Of a stretch of 10,790 nucleotides of DNA, positions 1-7,066 are shown piece after piece. The stretch is from positions 1 to 10,790 of the forward strand of contig NZ_CALADU010000066.1 of assembly GCF_937890665.1 (NCBI RefSeq). Reading direction: 5' to 3'. The notes beneath the pieces are model-generated. The model saw only the letters and a list, made by a program, of their open reading frames with translations, was not told the DNA's origin and searched no databases. The translations under genes and the position numbers were made by a program. This DNA is from an uncultured Subdoligranulum sp. Lineage in GTDB: Bacteria; Bacillota_A; Clostridia; Oscillospirales; Ruminococcaceae. Position 1 is the stretch's first letter, and every line of letters starts with the position of its first letter.

Positions 1-2
1 CC

Positions 3-314
3 ACCCCCGCCACTCGCCTGAACGAGCACCGCACGCTGGTGCCGTTCGCTTACATCGAACCCGGCACGCCTGCCACCACCTACACCTCCACATTCACGGT
101 CAAGGATTCCAGCGGCAACATCGAGGGCGCGCAGATCGACCTCAACGGCTCCATCCTGCGCACCGATTCCAGCGGGCAGGCTGTGTTCAACCTGCGCAAC
201 GGCGAGTACCCCTACAAGGTGACTGCCGACGGCTACCGCAAGCAGACCGGCACCGTGACCATCAGCAGCGGCGCGCAGTCCCCCACCATCACGCTGGTAA
301 AGACTGGCGGTTAA
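3..314 (+). CDS. Major capsid protein, C-terminal end with Ig-like domain (partial)
   Basis: The frame is open from the left edge to TAA at 312-314, so only the last 103 residues are visible and the true start lies outside. A GTG at 39 lies inside the frame and lacks a ribosome binding site, so I do not treat it as the start. The first visible residues (RLNEHRTLVPFAYIEPG) look like the end of a phage coat-protein fold. After a short Thr-rich linker, about 75 residues form a compact beta domain of the carboxypeptidase-regulatory/PEGA or Ig-like kind: a repeated DSSG turn, then NLRNGEYPYKVTADGY, then a TVTI strand. The next gene looks like a head fibre protein, which fits a capsid gene here. 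Coat proteins with added C-terminal Ig-like domains are known; such domains sit on the outer capsid surface. The capsid assignment rests on context and the short N-terminal stretch. A separate capsid decoration protein is the main alternative. Confidence 0.6.
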   Translation, partial: TPATRLNEHRTLVPFAYIEPGTPATTYTSTFTVKDSSGNIEGAQIDLNGSILRTDSSGQAVFNLRNGEYPYKVTADGYRKQTGTVTISSGAQSPTITLVKTGG

Positions 315-327
315 GGAGGTTCGCCCT

Positions 328-729
328 ATGACTATCCTGAACGCGCTGAAAGCCCTGTACAACAAAGTCACCAGTAAGACCGCCTCCGGCGGTTCCATTG
401 GGGCCGTAGTGCAGGAACTGGCCGATAACTGGCCGGAGGGCGGCGGTTCGACGGTCGTTATTGACAGCACACTGTCCAAGAGCGGGCAGGCTGCTGACGC
501 CAAAGCCACCGGCGACGCGCTGAACGGCAAGGCCCCCACGGCCCACACCCACACGGCCAGTCAGATCACCGACCTGCCCGCGGCCCCGGGCAACGCCACG
601 ACGGCCACGGCCGGACTCGTTAAACAGGCGGCGGCCGTGGCAGATGCCGCCGGCGAAACCCCTACGAAGGCCGAGTTTGACACCTTGCTGGCAGCCCTGC
701 GGGCGGCCGGCATCGTGGCCAATAACTGA
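328..729 (+). CDS. Head fibre protein (phi29 Gp8.5-like family)
   Basis: This is a 133-residue protein. The ATG at 328 follows AAGGAGG at 313-319, which begins at the upstream stop, with 8 bases between. Residues 1-35 form a short helical head; residues 45-65 carry a TLSKSGQAADAKATGDAL motif common in phage fibre proteins. Next comes an AHTHTASQITDLP element typical of trimeric fibre shafts. The C-terminal end (TAGLVKQAAAVADAAGETPT, then an FDTLLAALRAAG helix) matches what I remember of the family called head fibre protein (Phage_fiber_2). Such proteins project from the capsid surface and are usually dispensable for assembly but may help adsorption. Its place directly after the capsid gene supports this. 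The family call is from memory, not from a search. Confidence 0.75.
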   Translation: MTILNALKALYNKVTSKTASGGSIGAVVQELADNWPEGGGSTVVIDSTLSKSGQAADAKATGDALNGKAPTAHTHTASQITDLPAAPGNATTATAGLVKQAAAVADAAGETPTKAEFDTLLAALRAAGIVANN

Positions 730-743
730 AAGGCGGGTTGGAT

Positions 744-1130
744 ATGTATGCGGATTATGCCTACTATACGGGGACCTACTGCGGCACCCTGATCCAGGAA
801 GCCCAGTGGCCGGCAGCCTACCGCGCGGCAGATGCTTACCTGGACCTGGCAACTTTCGGCAGGCTGCGGCGCGGCTGGCCTGTGGATGACGACGTCCGCA
901 TGGCCGCCTGCGCCGCGGCCGAAGCCGCCTGCCGCTACCAAGCCGCGCAGGCCGAGCGCAAGCCCGGCTTGTCCGGCTTCACCAACGACGGCTACAGTGA
1001 GACCTACGCGGGCGCCGCGGCTGACCTTGCCGCCGGGCAGAAAGCCGAGATGGCGGCTGCGGTGGATCTGTACCTGCCGCGCAGCCATCCGCTGCGCTAT
1101 GCGGGAGGGGATCACTATGCGGGGCTGTGA
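744..1130 (+). CDS. Head-tail connector (gp6-like adaptor)
   Basis: This 128-residue, mainly alpha-helical, Ala-rich protein begins MYADYAYYTGTYCG. I chose ATG 744 because AAGGCGG (730-736) is 7 bases upstream; an in-frame TTG at 738 sits too close to that site. The pattern of an aromatic N-terminus, a DAYLDLATFGRL helix, a DDDVRMAACAAAEAACRYQ helix and a late SGFTNDGYSETY loop is typical of phage gp6/gp15-type adaptor proteins. These form a ring under the portal and start the head-tail joint. Its position between the capsid genes and the minor capsid genes is the usual place for it. The last 14 bases overlap the next gene, suggesting coupled translation. Confidence 0.65.
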   Translation: MYADYAYYTGTYCGTLIQEAQWPAAYRAADAYLDLATFGRLRRGWPVDDDVRMAACAAAEAACRYQAAQAERKPGLSGFTNDGYSETYAGAAADLAAGQKAEMAAAVDLYLPRSHPLRYAGGDHYAGL

Positions 1131-1473
1131 CCGTACCGTTACCCTCTACCACCGCACCTACAACCCCGCCAGCCGCTCAGACATATGGAGCCGGACGGTC
1201 TACCCCGCCGCCAGCTGGTACGGCGCCCAGGCTGCCACCGTCAGCGACAACGGCCTGCTGACTGCCGACGCCTACACGGTGCGGATCGCCACAAGCGACG
1301 AGATCACCGCCGCTCCCGGCGATGTCCTGGTACTGGGCGAGGTCACGGACACCGTCACCGGCAGTGCGGCCCTGACCGGCAAATACCATGGTCGGTGCTT
1401 TGTGGTGACCCACGTGCAGGACAACCGCCGGGGCGTGCGCAGCGTCTGGCACTGGAAGATTGAGGGAAAGTAA
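1117..1473 (+). CDS. Minor capsid / head completion protein (Minor_capsid_1-like position)
   Basis: This 118-residue protein starts at ATG 1117, with GGGAGGGG at 1103-1110 six bases upstream. It overlaps the connector gene by 14 bases in another frame. The frame is open further upstream, but that part is a shadow of the connector gene. The protein begins MRGCDRTVTLYHRTYNP and contains an SDIWSRTVYPAASWYG stretch. A DEITAAPGDVLVLGEVTD segment follows, and the end is a VVTHVQDNRRG strand and VWHWKIEGK, an all-beta pattern. A small beta-barrel protein here usually acts as head completion or stopper protein. I place it as the first of three minor capsid genes from gene order and overall look; it may belong to an uncharacterised prophage family. 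Confidence 0.55.
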   Translation: MRGCDRTVTLYHRTYNPASRSDIWSRTVYPAASWYGAQAATVSDNGLLTADAYTVRIATSDEITAAPGDVLVLGEVTDTVTGSAALTGKYHGRCFVVTHVQDNRRGVRSVWHWKIEGK

Positions 1474-1895
1474 TGGCAAAGCGGTTCAAAATCGAAACGC
1501 CCCGGGGCAGCCTGGTCCAGCTCCATTTCAAGAACGGCAAGGTCTCTTGCCGTTTGACCTGGAATCCCGGGTTTGGCACACAGCGTTCGGCAAAATTTCA
1601 GGATGTGCAGAGCTTTGTGGATTCCGAGGTTTTGCGCTACTGCGGGCCGTATGTGCCTTTCCAGACCGGCATGCTCATGCGTTCCGGCGACCTGGGCACC
1701 GTGATCGGTTCCGGCGAGGTCAGCTACATCGCGCCCTACGCACACCGCCTTTACTACGGTGTGAACTTCCACTTTGATACCAACGCCCACCCCAGCGCGG
1801 GGGCCAAATGGTTCGAGCGCGCCATGATCGACCACAAGGCGGACATCCTGCGCGGGGCGGCCGTACGGGCCGGAGGAAAAGCCCATGGAGTATAA
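1473..1895 (+). CDS. Minor capsid protein (Minor_capsid_2-like, HK97 gp10-type)
   Basis: This 140-residue protein starts at ATG 1473, sharing one base with the previous stop (TAATG), with GAGGGAAAG just upstream. The most telling part is residues 85-117, where YIAPYAHRLYYGVNFHF is followed by HPSAGAKWFERA. Together with the earlier CGPYVPFQTGMLMRSG, this is the signature of the minor capsid / HK97 gp10-like family: a helix that ends in a phase of 'P-x-x-T-G-x-L-x-x-S-G', then an APYA-RLYYG segment, then a W-F/A helix. Members join the tail to the head. Residues 1-50 are basic and beta-rich. The last 11 bases overlap the next gene. Confidence in the family is good because several motifs agree in order. 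Confidence 0.8.
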   Translation: MAKRFKIETPRGSLVQLHFKNGKVSCRLTWNPGFGTQRSAKFQDVQSFVDSEVLRYCGPYVPFQTGMLMRSGDLGTVIGSGEVSYIAPYAHRLYYGVNFHFDTNAHPSAGAKWFERAMIDHKADILRGAAVRAGGKAHGV

Positions 1896-2291
1896 CAGCA
1901 TCGCCGAGGCGCTGCACACCTACCTGCTGACCTGCCCCCTGCTGGGGGATCATCCGCTGGGGGTGGACTGGCTGCCGGACAAAAGCGTGGCGTTCAGCAT
2001 CGACACCACAGCGGCAGCAGCCTGCGGCAATATGAGTTCGTGTTGCGCAGCGTGGCGGACTATGGCGCCGACATTCTGCAAAACCTTGCAAACAGCACCC
2101 TGTACGAGCAGCTGTCCGCCTGGTTCGAGGAACAGACCCGGAAACGGAACTTCCCCGACCTGGGGCCGGGGCGCACCGTACAGAGCATTGAGGCACAGAG
2201 CACCGGCTACCTGATGACCGCCGCCCCCGACGTGGGGCGGTACCAGATCCAGTGCCGGATGATCTACTACGAGAAAGGAACAAGAAGATGA
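1885..2291 (+). pseudogene. Minor capsid protein (Minor_capsid_3-like), frameshifted
   Basis: The gene starts at ATG 1885 after GGAGGAAAA (1871-1879), but its coding signal changes frame. The first part encodes EYNSIAEALHTYLLTCPLLG, then GVDWLPDKSVAFSIDTT, and ends sensibly near base 2010. Going on in that frame gives a Cys/Trp-rich nonsense tail to 2214 (109 residues in all). From about 2010 the next frame takes over with SGSSLRQYEFVLRSVADYGA, followed by LQNLANSTLYEQLSAWFEEQ, SIEAQSTGYLMTAAP and RYQIQCRMIYYEKG, to TAA at 2289-2291. Both halves look like one tail-terminator-type minor capsid family, and the second half has no start or binding site of its own. From memory, relatives carry about ten more residues between the IDTT and GSS parts, so a small deletion not divisible by three is the simplest cause. 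A sequencing or assembly error is the alternative. Confidence 0.75.
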
Positions 2292-2890
2292 AACTGTCTG
2301 AACTGATGAACGGTGTGACGCCGAACGCCGAATTCGAGGGTATAGTCACCGCTGGCGACATGGTGCTGGCCATTGGCTTTACCGGCGCAGCGTCTACCCC
2401 GGCGGACTATATCGTGGCCGACGGCGGCGTGACCGAGCAGAGCGGTGCACTGGAGGCCACCACCGCCGAGAGCACCTACCTGCGCAGCGGTACCACCGAA
2501 ACCAAGACCGGCACCAAGCGTACCTTTACGGTAGCGGGTGACCGAATGGCGGCAGACCCCTTTCAGGAAGCGCTGCTGGCCCACGCCATTAAGTATGGCA
2601 CCGGCCAGTCCGTGATCAAAAAGTATGTGTACATGTGTATGCTGACGGGCAAGGGTGAGCAGGGCTCTCTGAGCATCGCGGTGGAAGATGATCAGGGCGG
2701 CGAAGCCGGGGGCAACGCAACCTGGAGCGCGACTCTCACCGCTGTGGGTACGCCGACGGAATACACTTACAGCCCCGCCTCCATGCAGGCCAGCCAGACA
2801 ACGGAAATGGCGGCCACCTCTACGGAAGGGGCCCCTGCACAGAGCAGCAAGGCGGCTGAATCCAAAACCACCCAGACTGCCAAGCAGTAA
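2288..2890 (+). CDS. Major tail protein (tail tube subunit)
   Basis: This 200-residue protein starts at ATG 2288, with AAAGGA at 2274-2279; an in-frame ATG at 2252 lies inside the previous gene without a good site. Residues 1-160 look like a tail tube fold: FEGIVTAGDMVLAIGFTG, then YIVADGGVTEQSG, a TKTGTKRTFTVAGDR strand, DPFQEALLAHAIKYG, and VIKKYVYMCMLTGKGEQG with a closing AGGNATWSATLTAVGTP strand. This order is that of TP901-1/lambda-V-like tube proteins, which stack as hexamers to form the tail tube. Residues 161-200 are a Ser/Thr/Ala/Gln-rich low-complexity tail ending in TTQTAKQ, which should be flexible and outside the tube. It is followed at once by an intrinsic terminator, as often seen for this highly expressed gene. 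Confidence 0.85.
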   Translation: MKLSELMNGVTPNAEFEGIVTAGDMVLAIGFTGAASTPADYIVADGGVTEQSGALEATTAESTYLRSGTTETKTGTKRTFTVAGDRMAADPFQEALLAHAIKYGTGQSVIKKYVYMCMLTGKGEQGSLSIAVEDDQGGEAGGNATWSATLTAVGTPTEYTYSPASMQASQTTEMAATSTEGAPAQSSKAAESKTTQTAKQ

Positions 2891-2896
2891 ATCTCC

Positions 2897-2922
2897 AAGG
2901 CGGACCACACGGTCCGCCTTTT
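2897..2922 (+). terminator. Intrinsic terminator after the tail tube gene
   Basis: A perfect 10-bp stem (AAGGCGGACC / GGTCCGCCTT) with an ACAC loop at 2907-2910 is followed by two further T residues (four Ts in a row, 2919-2922), starting six bases after the tail tube stop. The GC-rich core and run of T fit a rho-independent terminator, though the T run is short, so it may be leaky. Because the remaining tail genes point the same way with no clear promoter between, partial termination would lower downstream transcription relative to the abundant tube protein. Confidence 0.85.
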
Positions 2923-2942
2923 CATGTGGCTTATAGCAATCG

Positions 2943-2961
2943 CGCCGGGGCAGTACCGGCG
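2943..2961 (+). other. Possible small hairpin in the 2923-2990 gap
   Basis: A 6-bp inverted repeat, CGCCGG / CCGGCG, encloses a 7-base loop and is not followed by a T run. It lies between the terminator and the AAGGAGG site (2976-2982) of the next gene. It could be a transcript-processing or stabilising structure, or chance in GC-rich DNA. I see no convincing promoter in this gap. Confidence 0.3.
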
Positions 2962-2990
2962 GGCCGCACACTCGCAAGGAGGATATTGTA

Positions 2991-3377
2991 ATGCTTACCG
3001 TGCTTGGAAAAGAAATCGACTTCGATGTGACGTCCCCCGCTGATATGCAGCGGTATCTGGACGCAGAAGCCGCGATGCAGAAAGCTGCGGCGTCACTACC
3101 GCCCGACCCCAATCCCGCCGCCATGGCGACGATGAAGGGGCTGCAGGCATACCAGGACTATCTGGCCGCACAGTGCAAGCTGCTGACCGATTTTATCGAC
3201 GCTGCCTTTGGCGACGGGACCTGCAACGCACTGCTCGGCCCCAAAACCAGCCTGTCCACCCTGCTGGACGTAATGGATGCCCTGCGTGACGCCATTACCA
3301 ATCAGGGTGCCCAGTATGCACAGCGTCTGGCAGCTTACAAACCCAACCGTGCCACCCGGCGCAAGGCATCGAAATGA
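2991..3377 (+). CDS. Tail assembly chaperone-like protein (first of pair)
   Basis: This 128-residue protein starts at ATG 2991, with an ideal AAGGAGG at 2976-2982 and 8 bases of spacing. It begins LTVLGKEIDFDVTSPADMQ and continues with long helices, a DFIDAAFGDGTCNALLG loop, a LSTLLDVMDALRDAI helix and a basic end, YKPNRATRR. That ending and the F-G-x-G-T loop match small helical proteins seen between tail tube and tape measure genes in Firmicutes prophages (DUF6673-like, from memory), taken as the counterpart of lambda gpG. They are thought to hold the tape measure during tail assembly. The stop overlaps the next start as ATGA, so the pair is likely translated in fixed proportion. Confidence 0.65.
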   Translation: MLTVLGKEIDFDVTSPADMQRYLDAEAAMQKAAASLPPDPNPAAMATMKGLQAYQDYLAAQCKLLTDFIDAAFGDGTCNALLGPKTSLSTLLDVMDALRDAITNQGAQYAQRLAAYKPNRATRRKASK

Positions 3378-3997
3378 CCTGCCTGCTGCTGGAGGATGGT
3401 CTGCCTGAGACCATCGACGGAGTTGCGATTTACCCGGATTACCGCAACATGGTCAGGTTCGAGCAGATCCTCGACGATGACGGCCTGACCGATGTACAAA
3501 AGACCGTTCTGGGCGTCTCGCAGCTGTTTGACGAACTGCCGCCAGATGGTTTTGAACGCGCCGTGGACCGGTTGCAATGGTTTTACAGCCGTGGAAAGGC
3601 CATGCCTTCGGAAGGCACGCAACAGAGTGGGAAAAAGGCTGTGCGCGCCTACGATCTCACGTATGACGCATCCTGCATCTACGCCGCATTCCGACAGGCG
3701 TACCAGATCGACCTGACGGAAATCTCTTACCTGCACTGGTGGGCGTTTCTGGCTCTGCTGGAAAACCTGCCGGACAGCACGGCCATGGCCCAGCGGATGC
3801 AGCTGCGCGCCATGGATGTGAGCAAGGTCAAAGACAAAAAGATGCAGGAACACTATAAGGCGCTACAGAAACAGGTAGCTCTCCCTGCCAAGGCTGTGGT
3901 GCGCCCGCAGAAGGTGGAGAGTTTGGCCGAGCGGATCAAACGCAGATACGCAGAAGCTGAGGCCGAAATGGAAAGGAGGCGGTTGCATGGCGTATGA
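3374..3997 (+). CDS. Gp15-like tail assembly protein
   Basis: This 207-residue protein starts at ATG 3374 inside the ATGA overlap with the chaperone-like gene; with no strong site of its own, reinitiation is likely. Residues 1-60 contain IDGVAIYPDYRNMVRFEQIL, a typical opening for the phage Gp15 family. Residues 95-133 hold its core: an LTYDASCIYAAFRQAY helix, IDL, then LHWWAFLALLENLP. Next come a basic AMDVSKVKDKKMQEHYKALQ helix and a charged C-terminal helix (AERIKRRYAEAEAEMERRR). The family always lies just before the tape measure gene and is believed to be the second tail assembly chaperone, equivalent to gpT. It is in the -1 frame relative to the previous gene, but I see no X-XXY-YYZ slippery site near the junction. 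Its last 11 bases overlap the tape measure gene. Confidence 0.85.
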   Translation: MTCLLLEDGLPETIDGVAIYPDYRNMVRFEQILDDDGLTDVQKTVLGVSQLFDELPPDGFERAVDRLQWFYSRGKAMPSEGTQQSGKKAVRAYDLTYDASCIYAAFRQAYQIDLTEISYLHWWAFLALLENLPDSTAMAQRMQLRAMDVSKVKDKKMQEHYKALQKQVALPAKAVVRPQKVESLAERIKRRYAEAEAEMERRRLHGV

Positions 3998-6900
3998 TGG
4001 TTCGATCAGCTTTGATACTGCGGTAGATACCAGCGGATTTTCCGACGGTACGGGTGATATCAACAAACAATTTGAAACCATCCGCAAGGGCGCGGAGGCT
4101 GCTGCTGACGGACTTAGTAAAGTGCCCGAAAAACTGGATCAGACCAGCAGCAGCGCCAGCCGTCTGTCGGATATCGTCAAAGGTGGCGGGGCCCTCAAGA
4201 TCATCCAAAAGGGCGTAGACGCCGTCACGGCTTCGCTGGATTCGGCTATCAACCGATACGATACCATGAACCGCTTCCCCATGATGCTCCAGCAGATGGG
4301 ATACGGTGCGGAAGAAGCGCAGGCAGCGGTACAGAAACTCTCCAGCGGGATTCAAGGCCTTCCGACCACGCTTGACAGTGTTGTATCTACATCGCAGCGC
4401 CTTACAGTGCTGACGGGGAATCTGGACGGAGCGGTGGACACCACACTGGCCTTGAACAATGCCTTTTTGGCGTCGGGTAGTTCCAGTGATGGAGCCGCCC
4501 GCGGGCTTGAACAATATGTACAGGCCCTGAGCCGTGGCAAATTCGAGATGGAGGAATGGAAAACCCTGCAGGAAACCATGGGTTTGGGCCTCAACAAGGT
4601 AGCTGAGAGTTTTGGCTTTGTGGGAGAAAGTGCTCAGACAGACCTGTACAATGCACTGAAAGAAGGCGATATCACCTTCAGCCAGTTCAACAATCGTCTT
4701 ATCCAGCTGAACAGTGGTGTAGGCGGCTTTGCTGAATTGGCTCAGACCTCCAGTGTTGGCATCAAAACGGCATGGACCAACATGGGGACGGCTATGGTGC
4801 GCGGCACCACAACTATGGTAGAAGCCTTGGACAAAGGCCTCTCCAGGACTAAGTTTGAAAGCATCCAAAACGTCATCGAAACGACGGGTGACGTTATCGA
4901 AAATTCTATGGATCTGGCTGCACCAGCCATTGAGCTGGTGGCCTCCCATTCGGATATTCTTGTTGCCTCACTGGGGGCGCTGACTGTTGCCTATGGAGCC
5001 AATCAGGCAGTTAAAGCTTTCTCCACTGCTCAGGAGGCCGCATCTGCCGCCATGCAGGTAGCCAATGCTACCGGACATCTGCTTACCCCCACATTGAATG
5101 CAAAAGCCGCCGCAGAAGCCCGCGCGGCAGCCGTCGCGAAACTGGGTACCGCTGCCACGGAGAAGCAAATCTTGACGGAGATGGCAGCCAACGGCGTTAT
5201 CACTGCCAAAACTTTTGCTTTGGGTGGGATGACCACCGGAATGGGACTGGCCACTGTGGCAAGTGGACTTCTTACGGCAGCCACCACAGCGCTGAGTACC
5301 GCATTCAATGTACTGCTCGGTCCTGTTGGTTTGGCCGTGCTGGCCTTCGGAGCGATCTCTGCAGGCGCCGTAGCGGTGTACAACGCCGTCACAGCCGAGT
5401 CTGATGCCTTTGAGGAACAATCCGGTATCCTTGACAATTTAGCCAGTGCTCAGGAAGATCTGGCCACCAGCGAGGAAAGCAACGCCAAGGCCTCCAAGGA
5501 TAACATCAAATCTATCCGGGCCAGTGCAGACGCCGCAGGCGAGTTGGCGAAAGAGCTCGGAGATCTTTCTTCCATAGAAAACAAGTCCGCCAGCCAGAAA
5601 CAGCGGATGAGCGATCTTGTCGAGGAACTTAATGATCAGTACGCAGACCTGTGCCTGAGTTACGACGAGGAAGCCGACCTGTTATCTATGAATACGGAGC
5701 AGCTTCAGGCATACATCGGGGCCCAGCAGACAATGGAGGAAGCTGCTGCCCTACAGGAGCGGTACAACGAACTGTTGGAGGAAGAATCCACCATTCGCCA
5801 GAATACTGCAGAGTTGGAAGCCCAACAAAGCGAATGGGCCACCCAACTTGAACAGAAGATGATGTCTCAGTCCGAATATAACGAACTGATGCAACAATCT
5901 TCTGAAACACTGGCAGCCTATTCTGCTCAGGAGCAGGAGCTGGCAGACAAACGGGCAGCCATCAATACTGAGATGGCTGCACTGGATACTGCCACCGCAC
6001 AGACAGTAATCAGTAACGCACAAGCCCAGCAGGAGGCCACTCAGGCTGCCGCTGAAGCGGAAGAGGCCGAAATGGAGCGCCGCAAGGAGGCTCTGCAGAG
6101 CTACACCGAGGCTGCGACCAACATGTTTGACACCATCGAGACTGAGAGTGAACTGACCACACAGCAGATGATCGAAAACATGCAGGCCAACACAGAAGCG
6201 GTATCTACTTGGGCTGACAACCTGAAGACTCTCGCAGAACGAGGTCTGGATCAGGGGCTCCTGCAGGAGCTAAGGGATGCCGGACCGGAATCAGCTGCTA
6301 CTGTAGCTGAATTGGTCACGGCTACCGATGAACAGCTGCAACAGCTGAGCGAAACCTGGCGTGCCGGAGGAGAAGCGTCGGCCAAGGCATTTTCCACAGC
6401 TTTCGGTCTGCCCGAAGTAACGAACTCAGGAAGTCAGATGGTAACCACAATGGCTGAGGGCGTCACCAACAACACCGCCTTGACCGATGCCACCATCCAA
6501 ATGATCAACAGTGCGGTCACGTCTGCAAAGCCAAAGGCACTTTCCGGTGGTCAGGAAATTGGCAGACAGATGGACAACGGTATTGTGGCGGGTGTTATTG
6601 CCGGTCGTTCTGCAGTAATCAATGCCATAGTTCAGACCGTGCGAGATGCGATTGCAGCGGCGCGGGCAGAAGCTGAAATCAATTCCCCGTCTCGCGTGAT
6701 GAGAGACCTGATCGGCATGAACATGATGAAGGGGTGGGCGATCGGCCTTGAGGAGGGGACTCCACTGGTCGAAGACAAAGCCTCTTCTGCTGTGATTGCC
6801 ATGATGAAATCTGTAACTGCGGGACATTTGAACCCATCGCAGATCATAACCACTATGAGAGATGCTGTAGCCGCTAACCAAAGCCGCATTGCTGTGCCGC

Positions 6901-7055
6901 TTGCCATTTCTGCTGGGTCTACCAGTTCTCTCCCCATGGCACAGACCGTTATCAATATGACCAACACCTTCAATACCCATGACAGCCTGAGCGAAGCCGA
7001 ACTTACGGATGAGACCGAAGCCATGGCCGAACGCATGCGGTGGAAGATCCCGTAA
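3987..7055 (+). CDS. Tape measure protein
   Basis: This 1022-residue protein is by far the longest in the window and follows the Gp15-like gene. ATG 3987 has AAAGGAGG (3971-3978) upstream. Residues 88-111 (YDTMNRFPMMLQQMGYG) and 175-202 (QYVQALSRGKFEMEEWKTLQ, ETMG) are hallmarks of the tape measure N-terminal domain. Two hydrophobic segments follow, about residues 323-342 and 410-467 (the latter rich in Gly/Ala/Thr, long enough for two membrane passes), as expected for a protein that may enter the host membrane on DNA ejection. Residues 480-705 are a Glu/Gln/Ala-rich coiled coil. Residues 899-924 hold the widespread SPSRVMRDLIG...KGWAIGLEEG motif. I see no peptidase or lysozyme motif. It sets tail length and is ejected ahead of the DNA. 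Confidence 0.95.
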   Translation: MAYDGSISFDTAVDTSGFSDGTGDINKQFETIRKGAEAAADGLSKVPEKLDQTSSSASRLSDIVKGGGALKIIQKGVDAVTASLDSAINRYDTMNRFPMMLQQMGYGAEEAQAAVQKLSSGIQGLPTTLDSVVSTSQRLTVLTGNLDGAVDTTLALNNAFLASGSSSDGAARGLEQYVQALSRGKFEMEEWKTLQETMGLGLNKVAESFGFVGESAQTDLYNALKEGDITFSQFNNRLIQLNSGVGGFAELAQTSSVGIKTAWTNMGTAMVRGTTTMVEALDKGLSRTKFESIQNVIETTGDVIENSMDLAAPAIELVASHSDILVASLGALTVAYGANQAVKAFSTAQEAASAAMQVANATGHLLTPTLNAKAAAEARAAAVAKLGTAATEKQILTEMAANGVITAKTFALGGMTTGMGLATVASGLLTAATTALSTAFNVLLGPVGLAVLAFGAISAGAVAVYNAVTAESDAFEEQSGILDNLASAQEDLATSEESNAKASKDNIKSIRASADAAGELAKELGDLSSIENKSASQKQRMSDLVEELNDQYADLCLSYDEEADLLSMNTEQLQAYIGAQQTMEEAAALQERYNELLEEESTIRQNTAELEAQQSEWATQLEQKMMSQSEYNELMQQSSETLAAYSAQEQELADKRAAINTEMAALDTATAQTVISNAQAQQEATQAAAEAEEAEMERRKEALQSYTEAATNMFDTIETESELTTQQMIENMQANTEAVSTWADNLKTLAERGLDQGLLQELRDAGPESAATVAELVTATDEQLQQLSETWRAGGEASAKAFSTAFGLPEVTNSGSQMVTTMAEGVTNNTALTDATIQMINSAVTSAKPKALSGGQEIGRQMDNGIVAGVIAGRSAVINAIVQTVRDAIAAARAEAEINSPSRVMRDLIGMNMMKGWAIGLEEGTPLVEDKASSAVIAMMKSVTAGHLNPSQIITTMRDAVAANQSRIAVPLAISAGSTSSLPMAQTVINMTNTFNTHDSLSEAELTDETEAMAERMRWKIP

Positions 7056-7066
7056 GGAGGTACCCA

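Noticed and set aside
738..743. TTG start for the connector gene
   Set aside because: It is only one base after the AAGGCGG site; ATG 744 has correct spacing.
832..1116. Upstream extension of the 1117-1473 frame
   Set aside because: The translation is Pro/Arg/Ser-rich shadow of the connector gene. ATG 1117 has a good binding site six bases away.
2010..2030. Programmed frameshift in the third minor capsid gene
   Set aside because: No slippery heptamer is visible at the crossing point, and the segment appears to be missing residues, so an indel fits better.
2267..3124. Long reverse-strand open frame (285 codons) across the tail tube gene and terminator
   Set aside because: It runs through the terminator and two well-supported + strand genes, is rich in Gly/Arg/His as expected of a GC-rich shadow, and has no recognisable family.
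3936..4949. Long reverse-strand open frame (337 codons) opposite the tape measure start
   Set aside because: It is antisense to a strongly conserved tape measure N-terminal domain, with shadow-like composition and no binding site.
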